From NCBI GenBank assembly GCA_951812665.1, contig CATOST010000018.1:434001-498000 (forward strand): 64,000 nt of DNA, read 5' to 3'. Made by a program: the position numbers and the translations under genes. The notes beneath the pieces were generated by a model. The model saw nothing but the letters and a program-made list of their open reading frames with translations. It was not told the origin of the DNA and ran no database searches. Position 1 is the stretch's first letter. The number at the start of each line of letters is the position of its first letter. Positions 33,108 to 41,482 of the stretch are shown in pieces. The stretch comes from an uncultured Acidobacteriota bacterium (GTDB taxonomy: Bacteria; Acidobacteriota; UBA6911; RPQK01; JAJDTT01).

Positions 33108-34187
33108 ATGAGTGACAAGCAGGCGATCCTGGAGGCGCTGAAAAGAGTTCAAGACCCCGATCTCCGGCGAGATATCGTTTCCCTGGGGTTCGTCAAGGAA
33201 GTCAAGCTCTGCGGCCCGGCGGCCGCCGTCACCATCGAACTGACCACGCCGGCCTGTCCGGTGAAGGACCTGATGCAGGAGCAGGCGCGGCAAGCCATCT
33301 TGTCGGTGCCGGGAATCGAAGAGGCCCACGTCACCATGACGGCGCAGGTGCGATCGTCGATGGGATCCCGGGGGGCCGCCCTTCTGCCCGACGTGAAGAA
33401 CGTCATCCCGGTGGCCAGCGGAAAGGGCGGAGTGGGGAAGTCGACCGTCAGCGCCAACCTGGCTCTGGCCCTGGCCCGGAGCGGGGCAAGGGTCGGCCTC
33501 TTGGACGCCGACGTCTACGGGCCCAGCATTCCCACTCTCATGGGGATCTCCGGCAAGCCGGACATGGCGCCCGGGAACCGCATCCTCCCGATCCGGCAGT
33601 ACGGCGTCGGCGTCATCTCCATGGGCTTCTTCCTCCCCAGCGACAAGGCCGTCATCTGGCGGGGTCCCATGCTGGACAAGATGATCGGCCAGTTCCTGGG
33701 CGGGGTTCAGTGGGGAGCGCTGGACTACCTGGTGATCGATCTGCCGCCGGGTACGGGCGACGTTCAACTGAGCCTCTGCCAGAAGATCTCCCTGACCGGT
33801 GCCGTGGTGGTCTCTACACCGCAGGACGTGGCCCTGAATGTGGCCCAGAAGGCCATCATCATGTTCAACCAGTTGAACTGTCCCGTCCTGGGAATGGTGG
33901 AGAACATGAGCTACTACGTCTGCGGTTGCTGCGGTACGCGCGAGGCCATCTTCGGAGATGGAGGCGCCCAGCGGGTCAGCGAGCAGTTGGAGCTTCCGCT
34001 GTTGGGGGACATCCCTCTCTCCACCGACATTCGAGTCCAGTCCGACCGGGGACGCCCCATCGTTCTGGATGCTCCCGAGTCGCTGGCTGCCAAATCCTTC
34101 GTGAGCGTCGCCGAAAACCTCGCGGCGCAGATCAGCATCCGCAACATGTCCAGCGAGCTGAATCAGGAAATCCAGATCGCCTTCTAG
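33108..34187 (+). CDS. mrp: Mrp/NBP35 family Fe-S carrier ATPase
   Basis: 359 residues. An N-terminal MIP18/DUF59 domain (about 5-85) has TTPACPVKDLM. The ParA-like domain follows, with deviant Walker A SGKGGVGKSTVSANLAL and switch LLDADVYGPSIPTLMG. The CXXC pair is in YVCGCCGTREAIFG. It should carry or load [4Fe-4S] clusters on apo-proteins. TAGAAT at 33050-33055 may be its -10, with about 50 bases of leader. The next gene encodes a DUF971 protein that in other bacteria is fused to or next to Mrp. Confidence 0.94.
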   Translation: MSDKQAILEALKRVQDPDLRRDIVSLGFVKEVKLCGPAAAVTIELTTPACPVKDLMQEQARQAILSVPGIEEAHVTMTAQVRSSMGSRGAALLPDVKNVIPVASGKGGVGKSTVSANLALALARSGARVGLLDADVYGPSIPTLMGISGKPDMAPGNRILPIRQYGVGVISMGFFLPSDKAVIWRGPMLDKMIGQFLGGVQWGALDYLVIDLPPGTGDVQLSLCQKISLTGAVVVSTPQDVALNVAQKAIIMFNQLNCPVLGMVENMSYYVCGCCGTREAIFGDGGAQRVSEQLELPLLGDIPLSTDIRVQSDRGRPIVLDAPESLAAKSFVSVAENLAAQISIRNMSSELNQEIQIAF

Positions 34188-34200
34188 CCCGAGCAACCGG

Positions 34201-34509
34201 TTGAACATTCCTTCCAAGATCACCCGGGCCAATCAGCACGATGTGGCCATCACCTGGAGCGACGGGCACCGGAGTCTCTATCCGGCGCGAGATCTCCGGC
34301 TCGCCTGTCCCTGCGCCTCCTGCGTCGACGAGATGACGGGCCTGCGCATCCTGCAGCCGGGACAGGTCAACCAGGGCATCGCTCCAGCGTCCCTGGAGTT
34401 GGTGGGCCGCTACGCGATCCGGATCTGGTGGCAGGACGGGCACTCCAGCGGCATCTATACCTTCAACTACTTGCGCGAACTCTGTCCCTGTGAGGAATGC
34501 CGGGGATGA
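34201..34509 (+). CDS. DUF971 (gamma-butyrobetaine hydroxylase N-terminal-like) protein
   Basis: 102 residues from a TTG start; the stop of Mrp is 13 bases upstream. Cys-containing core: LRLACPCASCVDEMTG, then SGIYTFNYLRELCPCEEC at the end, and IRIWWQDGHSSG between. DUF971 is the small zinc-binding-like domain at the N-terminus of gamma-butyrobetaine hydroxylases, and as a stand-alone protein it is often linked to Mrp. Likely helps Fe-S transfer; the exact role is unknown. Confidence 0.88.
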   Translation: MNIPSKITRANQHDVAITWSDGHRSLYPARDLRLACPCASCVDEMTGLRILQPGQVNQGIAPASLELVGRYAIRIWWQDGHSSGIYTFNYLRELCPCEECRG

Positions 34510-34510
34510 G

Positions 34511-35311
34511 TCAGTGAGACTCTTTGTACTGTCTGCGGCCCACCCATGCCGTCAATCGAGCCGTCAGGGCAGGCGATAGTCGGTTCAAACCGATGAGCAT
34601 CCGGCCCAGTCCGGTCAGGTGCACTTCCCGTCGCCGTCGCCGGACCGCATCGACGATGACGCGGGCCACCGATTCCGCCGTGTCCGGCCGAAACGGCCTG
34701 CTGGCAACCTGGGCGCTCTCGGTGCGGGTGGCCGCCTCGTGGAACTCGGTTTCGGTAAAGCCGGGACAGATGAGGCTGATCCCGACCCCACTCCCTCTCA
34801 GTTCTCCCCAGAGGGCTTCGGCCAGGGCCGCCTGCGCGAACTTGGTCACGCAGTAAGCCGAACTATAGGGCATGGCTCTTCGTCCGATGACACTGCTGAC
34901 CAGGACGATGTGTCCACTTCCTTGTTCGATCATTCCGGGAAGGGCGGCATGGATGGTCTCGTACCCGGACTGGAAGTTGACCTGCCAGATTCGAGCCACC
35001 GTCTCCGGGGGAATCTCGACCATTGGGCCCACAACGCCATAGCCGGCATTGGAGACGACCACGTCGAGACCTTGGAGCTGCCGGCGGCACTCTTGGACGA
35101 TCAACGTCCCACCATCCGGCTGACTCAGATCGTGAGCTGTCCAGAGGGCGTGGGGAGCACCTCTGCGGCGGCATTCGCCCGCCACCTGCTCCAATCGTTC
35201 GCTTCGCCGGGCCACCAGAAAAAGCTCGCACCCTTCCTCGGCAAACGCGTAGGCAGTGGCTTCACCGATTCCGGCCGACGCCCCGGTGATGAGGACCTTC
35301 TTGTGTTGCAT
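34511..35311 (-). CDS. SDR-family oxidoreductase
   Basis: 266 residues from ATG 35311; a further in-frame TTG at 35350 is possible. The Rossmann NAD(P) site is TGASAGIGEATA, the NAG motif VVSNAGYG is present, and the catalytic set appears as Ser in VLVSSVIG followed by YSSAYCVTKFA (Tyr-x-x-x-Lys). ICPGFTETEF follows, and the C-terminal part is basic. Classical SDR of the reductase/dehydrogenase type; substrate not predictable. It converges on the DUF971 gene with one base between. Confidence 0.92.
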   Translation of the reverse strand: MQHKKVLITGASAGIGEATAYAFAEEGCELFLVARRSERLEQVAGECRRRGAPHALWTAHDLSQPDGGTLIVQECRRQLQGLDVVVSNAGYGVVGPMVEIPPETVARIWQVNFQSGYETIHAALPGMIEQGSGHIVLVSSVIGRRAMPYSSAYCVTKFAQAALAEALWGELRGSGVGISLICPGFTETEFHEAATRTESAQVASRPFRPDTAESVARVIVDAVRRRRREVHLTGLGRMLIGLNRLSPALTARLTAWVGRRQYKESH

Positions 35312-35401
35312 GGATTTGCGATTCGACGCCGTCCTTCTCTTTGCGGCCAAAGCCGATCCGCAGCCGCCGTGACGGGTCGAGTCCGCCCGTTCCCGGGTGG
35401 T

Positions 35402-36184
35402 TCATCGCCGAGTCTTGGCCAGAATCATTGCACCTCTCCAGCGGATTGCCTTGAGTTGCTCCAGCTTCATCTCGAGGGAAGTACCGGGGAGGTCGCTGTC
35501 CGCCAGGGTCAGGAGCAGGGGGATGCTCCTTCCCGACTTGGGTTTGATGCTCATCTCCTTCCAGGCAAAGAGGACCTCCAAGGTGGCGGTGTGCTGTTTC
35601 TGTCTGGCCGTGACGATGGGAGCGGAGGTGGCAGTCTCCATACCCCTGTAACCCTTCAGCAGGCGGTGCCATCCAAAGGGTCCCCGGCTTTCGATGCGAG
35701 GCGTCATCCAGAAGGTGTAGTCATAGTCGGACCGGCGAATGTGGAATTTCAGGTAGTCGTAGAAGAGCGTCCTGTCCCGGCGCCTCCGATCGGGAGTCAG
35801 CCAAACCGCATCCCGCCTGCGGACACGCTCGATGTCCCAGATGTTGTCGGTCCAGTGCATCGCCAGGTAGAGGTTTTCCTTGTCCCAGAGGCCCTGAATT
35901 CGAAGCTCGACGTCTCCTTCCTTGAATCCCTCGTCGCCGCTCGAGGGTGAGAGCTTCAACCAGGGAACTCCCTGCCACTCGTCGGTGAACCCGTCGATCT
36001 GGATGTGCCGCTGCCGTTCAGGAATCTCCCAGCGCTGCTGCCCCCGAACCGGGACCTCACCCAGGAAGAAACAAGCCAGAAGAATCAATGATGCTGTTTT
36101 GGGAACTAGGAGTCTGCGCGATAGAAATGATGGTAGCGAGAAAGTGGGGAATCGAGGCCAGATTTTCTCGATTTTGAGGTGCAT
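35402..36184 (-). CDS. CBM9/DOMON-like exported carbohydrate-binding protein
   Basis: 260 residues from ATG 36184; the longer frame to 36277 is unlikely. The N-terminus is basic with a hydrophobic stretch (VPKTASLILLACFFLGEVPV). The mature part resembles family-9 carbohydrate-binding modules: DGFTDEWQGVPWLKLSP, LWDKENLYLAMHWTDNIWD and FAWKEMSIKPKSGRSIPLLLTLAD. These modules bind reducing ends or haem. Stand-alone copies are common beside secreted enzymes. It is 51 bases downstream of the SDR in the same direction on the minus strand. Confidence 0.8.
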   Translation of the reverse strand: MHLKIEKIWPRFPTFSLPSFLSRRLLVPKTASLILLACFFLGEVPVRGQQRWEIPERQRHIQIDGFTDEWQGVPWLKLSPSSGDEGFKEGDVELRIQGLWDKENLYLAMHWTDNIWDIERVRRRDAVWLTPDRRRRDRTLFYDYLKFHIRRSDYDYTFWMTPRIESRGPFGWHRLLKGYRGMETATSAPIVTARQKQHTATLEVLFAWKEMSIKPKSGRSIPLLLTLADSDLPGTSLEMKLEQLKAIRWRGAMILAKTRR

Positions 36185-36482
36185 AATTGTTCTATTCGCC
36201 GAGAAATCGGGGAAATCCGGACCGATTCTACCGCTTTCGCAGTAGATCAATTTCTGCGGCGCAGGCTCCTGGCCCACGCTGGCTCCAGGTCAAGGTCTTC
36301 ACCCCTCCACTGATCCGGTCATAGTCTTCAGGAGCAAACGCATTGTAGCACCGCCACACCGGGTCCGGCACCTCTCACTCCTCACTCCTCTTTTCTCGCT
36401 CCTCATCTTTCCGGGGTTGTCAGAAAGTCCTCCTGAAGCGTACTCTCTGCCGGTAGCCGGAGTAGGACCGGCGGTCGCGAGC

Positions 36483-36908
36483 ATGATGAAGATGCCCTCC
36501 GTTCTTTTCGTATGCACCGGCAACTCTGCCCGCAGCCAGATGGCCGAGGGCTTCGCTCGGCGCCAGGGCACGAAATGGGTCCGGGTGGAGAGCGCGGGTG
36601 TCCGCCCCACCGGTCTCAACCCGTATGCCGTCTGGGCCATGAACGAGGTGGGTATCGATATCTCGCAGCAGACCTCCGACGCGTTGGGCGACAAGGATCT
36701 CCGGCGCTACGATTTTCTCATCACCCTCTGCGGGAACGCCCGGAACTCCTGTCCGGTGCTGCCGGCGGAGCTTCGATCGGAACATTGGGATCTTCCCGAC
36801 CCGGCGCGGATCTGGGGGACGCCCGCGGAGAGAATGAGCGGCTTTCGGGTGGTCCGATATCTGATCGAGCAACGGGTCCTGGAGCTGCTGAACCGGCTCA
36901 CTCGTTGA
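36483..36908 (+). CDS. Thioredoxin-coupled arsenate reductase (LMW-PTP fold)
   Basis: 141 residues from ATG 36483. P-loop C11-T-G-N-S-A-R-S, redox cysteines C83 and C90 in LCGNARNSC (seven apart), and the acid loop DLPDPARIWG. This is the triple-cysteine relay of pI258-type ArsC, which reduces arsenate to arsenite with thioredoxin. A plain tyrosine phosphatase would lack C83/C90, so arsenate reduction is favoured. No arsR or efflux gene is adjacent. Confidence 0.92.
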   Translation: MMKMPSVLFVCTGNSARSQMAEGFARRQGTKWVRVESAGVRPTGLNPYAVWAMNEVGIDISQQTSDALGDKDLRRYDFLITLCGNARNSCPVLPAELRSEHWDLPDPARIWGTPAERMSGFRVVRYLIEQRVLELLNRLTR

Positions 36909-36935
36909 AGGAGTGTGACGGCTGATGTTGGAGGC

Positions 36936-36944
36936 TGTTAGAAT
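36936..36944 (+). promoter_or_regulatory. Extended -10 promoter of the small lipoprotein gene
   Basis: TG-T-TAGAAT ends seven bases before ATG 36952, so the message would begin at about the start codon, as at 1660-1675. The earlier in-frame ATG at 36925 would lie upstream of the transcript. Confidence 0.5.
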
Positions 36945-36951
36945 TCAAGTC

Positions 36952-37242
36952 ATGGTCCGGTCTTTTCTCTGCGCCGTCTTGTTGCTGACGCTACTTCAGC
37001 CCGCCTGTTTCTGGCGGAAGAAACCCATCGAAGAGAGGGTCTTCGACGTCTACGGGACGGTGGAGTCCATCACCCCGGACGCCCTGGTCATCACGGCCCG
37101 AAAGAAGGGCCGCCTCACCTTCGCCATGACCGACGCCTCCATCAAGGGAGGGGAGTTCGGACCCGGTGCCTATGTCCACACCTACTACAAGCTGAAGGGA
37201 GATGTGAAAGAGGTGACCATGGTCGTCGAGAAGATCGATTGA
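36952..37242 (+). CDS. Small lipoprotein of unknown function
   Basis: 96 residues from ATG 36952, chosen because the extended -10 at 36936-36944 places the transcript start there; 36925 gives 105 residues. The N-terminus is a lipoprotein signal with LLQPAC as lipobox. The mature part is a short beta-rich domain: VYGTVESITPDALVITARKKG then FGPGAYVHTYYKLKGDVKEV, like an OB/DUF5666-type fold. Anchored in the outer or inner membrane; role unknown. The next gene starts next to its stop. Confidence 0.72.
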   Translation: MVRSFLCAVLLLTLLQPACFWRKKPIEERVFDVYGTVESITPDALVITARKKGRLTFAMTDASIKGGEFGPGAYVHTYYKLKGDVKEVTMVVEKID

Positions 37243-37259
37243 ACGCGACCCCTGGAAAC

Positions 37260-38045
37260 ATGCGCCCACCGATTCGACTCCCCGAGGATTTCGACCGTTA
37301 CCTGGCGATACCCAACGCCGAGGCTCGCTTGGACGAGGCCATGGAAGTGGGGGAGAAGATGGCCGATGCCGGAATTCCTTTGCTCCCCAATCCGGACCAC
37401 GCGGCCGTTTTCAGTGATCCTCCGCACTTGGTCGCCGGCCCCCTGAGGGAACTGGGGTATGTGGCCGGATGGGACACTCGCTGCTACCCCTCACCGGTGG
37501 ACGGCCACGACTACATCAATGTTCCATCGGGCTTGCCGGGAAGCGGCGCCGCCAGAAACCAGGGCTGGTTCGACTATGTCGCCGTGGTCCATCCCGTCGA
37601 TGAGTCGGCCCGGGATCACATGCTCCGGCAGGGACACGGTAATCCATTCATCCACCACATCACGTGGGGTATTGAGCCGCCGGATTCCGGTGGTTCGGAA
37701 GAGTCTCTGGAGCGAGCCGGCCGGATCATCTCCTTCATGGCTGAAGTCAGGACCCGGATCCCAGGCTTGCTGGCCTCGGAGCCGGGAACCCTGATCATGG
37801 CCCTTCCCCGGGAAATCGCCGAAAACCCGGAGTTGGAAACCCGGCTACCCGGTTGGCTCGGTGATTTGACCGAGGAGGATTACCAGATCGAGACCATGCA
37901 GGGGGGTGGGTTCCTGCTTCAGTTCTTCGTCCTGACCGGCGGCAGAATCGAGGTCGCCCTTCGCTCCGGCACCCGGCAGACCTTCAATCCCAAGAGCGTC
38001 CACAAAATTTCCCGCGACGAGATCAGCACCGACCAGGCGGACTGA
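37260..38045 (+). CDS. Uncharacterised soluble protein with an HHxxWG motif
   Basis: 261 residues from ATG 37260 (GGAAAC before it); the TTG at 37239 that overlaps the upstream TGA would add seven residues. No signal peptide or TM. Features are RLPEDFDRYLAIPNAEARL, DWHTW-like NPFIHHITWGIEPP near residue 135, and C-terminal TGGRIEVALRSGTRQTF. The H-H-x-x-W-G stretch may be metal binding as in VOC/glyoxalase-type folds, but the fit is loose. Not assigned. Probably in one transcript with the lipoprotein gene. Confidence 0.6.
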   Translation: MRPPIRLPEDFDRYLAIPNAEARLDEAMEVGEKMADAGIPLLPNPDHAAVFSDPPHLVAGPLRELGYVAGWDTRCYPSPVDGHDYINVPSGLPGSGAARNQGWFDYVAVVHPVDESARDHMLRQGHGNPFIHHITWGIEPPDSGGSEESLERAGRIISFMAEVRTRIPGLLASEPGTLIMALPREIAENPELETRLPGWLGDLTEEDYQIETMQGGGFLLQFFVLTGGRIEVALRSGTRQTFNPKSVHKISRDEISTDQAD

Positions 38046-38199
38046 CTCGAATAAGGTTGACCTCTCTCAGAGGGGTCCCGACCACTCGTCCAGGAAGTGC
38101 TGACCGGTTCTCCACACTCTTTCCTTGGCAGCAACAACGTCACCGGCCGACATTACAATCGCCGTCCGTCGTTGAGCGATTAGGAAACCTCAAGGGAAT

Positions 38200-38697
38200 A
38201 TGACGGAAGATATAGCCAGAAGCGGCATTCTTACCCTGGCCGAAGCTGCGGCATTCATGCGTGTGAGCGAGAAGACCCTGGGAAAAATGGCTCGGACCCG
38301 GCGCGTACCTTCGCAGAAGGTCGGCCGTGAGTGGCGTTTCTTGCGCACTGACCTTGAAGCGTGGCTGGCTGGACCCATCCGGCGATCAGCAAATGGAGGT
38401 GCGAATCGTTTCACGGCTGGACCCGCGTCTGTCCGGGAAGCGATCGCCGAGGGGGGGCGTGAAATACGAACTTCTGCCGGTTTCGGGATTTCGGGATACT
38501 GCGTTCTCACGAAACCGTGCCAGCACGCTCCACCGATGGGTCCCGTGGATCGCCGGCTTCTCTGGGTCGTTCGTCGCCGGAGTACTCGACGCGGTGCGGA
38601 GTCGGAGTCGTCGGATGCTTGTCTTGGACCCGTTCGCAGGCGTGGGTACAACCTTGATCGAAGCGCTCAAGCAGGGCGACGACGCGATCGGCTTTGA
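38200..38697 (+). CDS. Helix-turn-helix (excisionase/MerR-like) protein, overlapping the methyltransferase
   Basis: The first 60 residues form an HTH_17 domain (LTLAEAAAFMRVSEKTLGKMARTRR then WRFLRTDLEAWLAG). The remaining 105 residues are Arg/Ser-rich, without pattern, and lie over the methyltransferase gene in another frame. The functional protein may therefore end near 38390, or the stop has been lost, or a frameshift has split an HTH-methyltransferase fusion. A -10-like TACAAT is at 38155-38160. It could regulate the methyltransferase. Confidence 0.65.
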   Translation: MTEDIARSGILTLAEAAAFMRVSEKTLGKMARTRRVPSQKVGREWRFLRTDLEAWLAGPIRRSANGGANRFTAGPASVREAIAEGGREIRTSAGFGISGYCVLTKPCQHAPPMGPVDRRLLWVVRRRSTRRGAESESSDACLGPVRRRGYNLDRSAQAGRRRDRL

Positions 38698-39796
38698 GAT
38701 CAATCCTTACGCTGCGCTGGCATGTAAGACCAAAATCCAGACCGCAAAATACGATGTCTCCATCCTGGAGACGACGATTGCTCGCTTTGAGGATTACGGC
38801 GAGGAAGAATCGTGGCTGAACGGAAAACCCAGGTCGAGACGACCGCGCGGTTTTCGTAGTCGAGTTCCGTTTTTCAGCCCGGACATCGAGCTGCAAGTTC
38901 TAGCCTGTCTGGACTTCATCGAAGAGCAAACGACGGGTTGGGTCAAGGACCTGTTTCAGGTTGCCTTCGGGTCGGTCATGGTCAGCGTTTCCAACTACTC
39001 CTACGAGCCAAGCCTCGGCACGCGCGCCGGCACCGGCAAGCCCAACATCGAATTTGCCGACGTTTTCGGCATCGTCCGGCGTAAGTTGTTGGAGATTCGC
39101 CAGGATATCGTGACATTCCAAGATTGGATGGCCAAGCATGGCCGGACTCCGTCGGCGACGGTTCACCCGCTCTCATACTTGGACCACGCGCATCGGATCG
39201 AGCCCCATAGCATCGATGTCGTGATTACGTCGCCCCCGTACCTGAACAACTATCACTACTTGAGAAATACGCGTCCTCACTTGTACTGGCTCGGCATGGT
39301 CCACGAACCCTCCCAACTGAAAGCTATCGAACATCGGAGCTTTGGACAGTTCTGGCAGACGGTTCGATCCGGTCCCGAAGTCGTATTAAACTCCTGTATG
39401 CCTCAACTGGTAGAAAAGTTACGGGAACTGAGGGGGCGCCATCCCGAAAAAGGTGTCTACGGGGGCTCAGGATGGGCAAACTACGCAACCGTGTACTTCA
39501 ACGATTGCCAGCGATTCTGCGCCAACACCCTGAGTCGCATGCGCCCCGGTGGCACGGTTGTGGTCGTCATCGGCAACAATATTCTGCAAGGCATGGAGTT
39601 CCAAACGGATCGATTGTTTGCCGAAATCGCGGAGAGAGAAGGGTTCAAGATTGTTGACATGCATGAGGTGCGCAAGAAACGTACCGGCAACAGCATCGTC
39701 AACTCATCCGTGCGGGTTGGGACCGTAAAACGGCGAGTGCGGTTGTACGAAACGGCGGTGGAACTCCGTGCACCTGGATCACGGTATCTCAACTAG
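38393..39796 (+). CDS. N4-cytosine/N6-adenine DNA methyltransferase (orphan)
   Basis: 467 residues from ATG 38393 (the frame is open from 38327). SAM motif I is DPFAGVGTT at 79-87, and the catalytic motif IV is TSPPY at 279-283, which favours N4-cytosine or N6-adenine amino methylation. Motif I precedes motif IV with about 190 residues between, as in the alpha arrangement, so a target-recognition segment lies between. No restriction enzyme is adjacent. Base composition is less GC-rich than its neighbours, a sign of transfer. A 197-base gap to 39993 holds no convincing gene. Likely an orphan methylase. Confidence 0.9.
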   Translation: MEVRIVSRLDPRLSGKRSPRGGVKYELLPVSGFRDTAFSRNRASTLHRWVPWIAGFSGSFVAGVLDAVRSRSRRMLVLDPFAGVGTTLIEALKQGDDAIGFEINPYAALACKTKIQTAKYDVSILETTIARFEDYGEEESWLNGKPRSRRPRGFRSRVPFFSPDIELQVLACLDFIEEQTTGWVKDLFQVAFGSVMVSVSNYSYEPSLGTRAGTGKPNIEFADVFGIVRRKLLEIRQDIVTFQDWMAKHGRTPSATVHPLSYLDHAHRIEPHSIDVVITSPPYLNNYHYLRNTRPHLYWLGMVHEPSQLKAIEHRSFGQFWQTVRSGPEVVLNSCMPQLVEKLRELRGRHPEKGVYGGSGWANYATVYFNDCQRFCANTLSRMRPGGTVVVVIGNNILQGMEFQTDRLFAEIAEREGFKIVDMHEVRKKRTGNSIVNSSVRVGTVKRRVRLYETAVELRAPGSRYLN

Positions 39797-39993
39797 CCGC
39801 TGTAGTCCGGTTCTCGGAACTCGTGCGGGATCGGCGACCGGCAACAAGTATGGGATCGATCAGACAGCTCCCCTCAACACCGACCATTACTGAGGCAATA
39901 GGTGACCGCATGCCGAACGTCACGTCATCGAAGTGACCAGATTCAGATCTGAAGACAGCATCCACCAACGAGAGATCCAAGGCTGACGTATCG

Positions 39994-41406
39994 TCACCGC
40001 CGGGCGTCCGGGCTTTGTTGGGCGAGTCTGTCCTCACCGAAAACCATCTCGGACTGGTGGACGGCGACCAGTTTCTCGATGCTCTGAATCACGTCCGGGT
40101 GGAGGTGGGCCACGTCGTACTGCTCACCCGGGTCCCGGCCCAGGTGGTATAGCAACGGCGGATCGTGGTGCGTCTCGGCTTCGGTCCGGCCGGTGTAGAC
40201 CGGCTTGGTGATGAAGTGGGCCTTGAACTCGTCCAGGCGGACGGCGTAGAGCTTCGACTCCCGGTAGAAGAACATGCTCTTCCGCGGGCTTTCCCCGGTG
40301 CCGAACAGGACCGGACCCAGGTCGTAGCTGTCCATGATTCGGTCGGCGGGCACCTTGGCGCCGGCGATCTCGCAGAAGGTGGAGAACAGATCGAGGGTGG
40401 CGCCCATCTCCATCACTACACCCGAATCGAGTTTCCCCGGCCACCAGAAGATGGTGGGTTCGCGCATGCCCCCTTCCCAGGTCGCTCCCTTGCCCTCGCG
40501 GAGTAGCCCCGCGGAGCCTCCATGCTCTTTGTACGGTAGCCAGGGACCGTTGTCCGAGGTGAACACCACCAGCGAGCGTTCGGCGATGCCCAGGTCGGTG
40601 AGGGCCTGCATGATCTGACCCACGCCGTGGTCGATTTCCTCCACCACGTCGCCGTACAGGCCTCGTTTGCTGGTCCCCAGAAATTCCTCCGACGCGAACA
40701 GCGGCACGTGGGGCAGGCTGTGAGCCAGGTAAAGGAAGAAAGGCCGCTCCCGGTTTTCCCGAATGAAACGGACTGCCTCTTCCGAGTAACGCTTGGTGAT
40801 GGTCCGCTGGTCGGCCGGCCGTTCCACGACCTCCTGGTCCCGGAGCAGGGGGACGTTCCAATACTCGATTCGCGCCGTCTTCACCAACTCCCGGGTCGAT
40901 CCCTTCCGCGTCTGGTCCATGTCGTTGGAATAGGGGATGCCGAAGTAGGAATCGAAGCCGTTGTTGGTGGGCAGATATTGGGGCAGGTGCCCAAGGTGCC
41001 ACTTCCCGACGCAGGCGGTGGCGTAACCTTCAGCCCGGAGCGCCTCCGCCAGCGTGACCTCGTTTTCGGGAATTCCGCTTGCGGAATCGGGGAACAGCAC
41101 CCGGCTCTTCGGACTCATCATGCCGTTGCGCACGGGCAGCCGTCCGGTGAGGAGAGCGGCGCGGCTGGGGGTGCAGACGCTGGCGGCGGAGTAGAAATGA
41201 GTCCACTTCTGCCCCTCCTGGGCCATGCGGTCCAGATTCGGGGTCCGGATGGTGGGGTGTCCGAAGCTTGCCAGGTCTCCGTACCCCAGGTCGTCGCAGA
41301 AGATGACGATCAGGTTGGGCCGAGGTGCTTCAGGTGGTGCCTGGCAGGAGAGAAGCGAGAGCGTCAGGATCAGAAACGAGGACAGGGTAAATCGAGGATG
41401 TCTCAT
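39994..41406 (-). CDS. Secreted sulfatase (type I, lipoprotein)
   Basis: 470 residues. Lipobox LSLLSC near residue 20, then NLIVIFCDDLGYGDLASFG. The formylglycine site is CTPSRAALLTGR (Cys type). Also present are HWHLGHLP-like GKWHLGHLPQYLP and a distal FTSDNGPW. It should cleave sulfate esters from polysaccharide or steroids after maturation by a formylglycine-generating enzyme, not found in this window. It is preceded by the LamG-type gene on the same strand, so the two may form one catabolic unit. Confidence 0.95.
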   Translation of the reverse strand: MRHPRFTLSSFLILTLSLLSCQAPPEAPRPNLIVIFCDDLGYGDLASFGHPTIRTPNLDRMAQEGQKWTHFYSAASVCTPSRAALLTGRLPVRNGMMSPKSRVLFPDSASGIPENEVTLAEALRAEGYATACVGKWHLGHLPQYLPTNNGFDSYFGIPYSNDMDQTRKGSTRELVKTARIEYWNVPLLRDQEVVERPADQRTITKRYSEEAVRFIRENRERPFFLYLAHSLPHVPLFASEEFLGTSKRGLYGDVVEEIDHGVGQIMQALTDLGIAERSLVVFTSDNGPWLPYKEHGGSAGLLREGKGATWEGGMREPTIFWWPGKLDSGVVMEMGATLDLFSTFCEIAGAKVPADRIMDSYDLGPVLFGTGESPRKSMFFYRESKLYAVRLDEFKAHFITKPVYTGRTEAETHHDPPLLYHLGRDPGEQYDVAHLHPDVIQSIEKLVAVHQSEMVFGEDRLAQQSPDARR

Positions 41407-41482
41407 GAATGAACCTCTCTACTCCAGGGTGGCATTCGAAGTGGCCTGAACACGGCACCCACTTCGTGCTCCAGCGCCTTCC

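Noticed and set aside
39797..39993. 82-codon minus-strand frame between methyltransferase and sulfatase
   Set aside because: No ribosome site or domain, and overlaps the sulfatase end; I could not tell it from noise.
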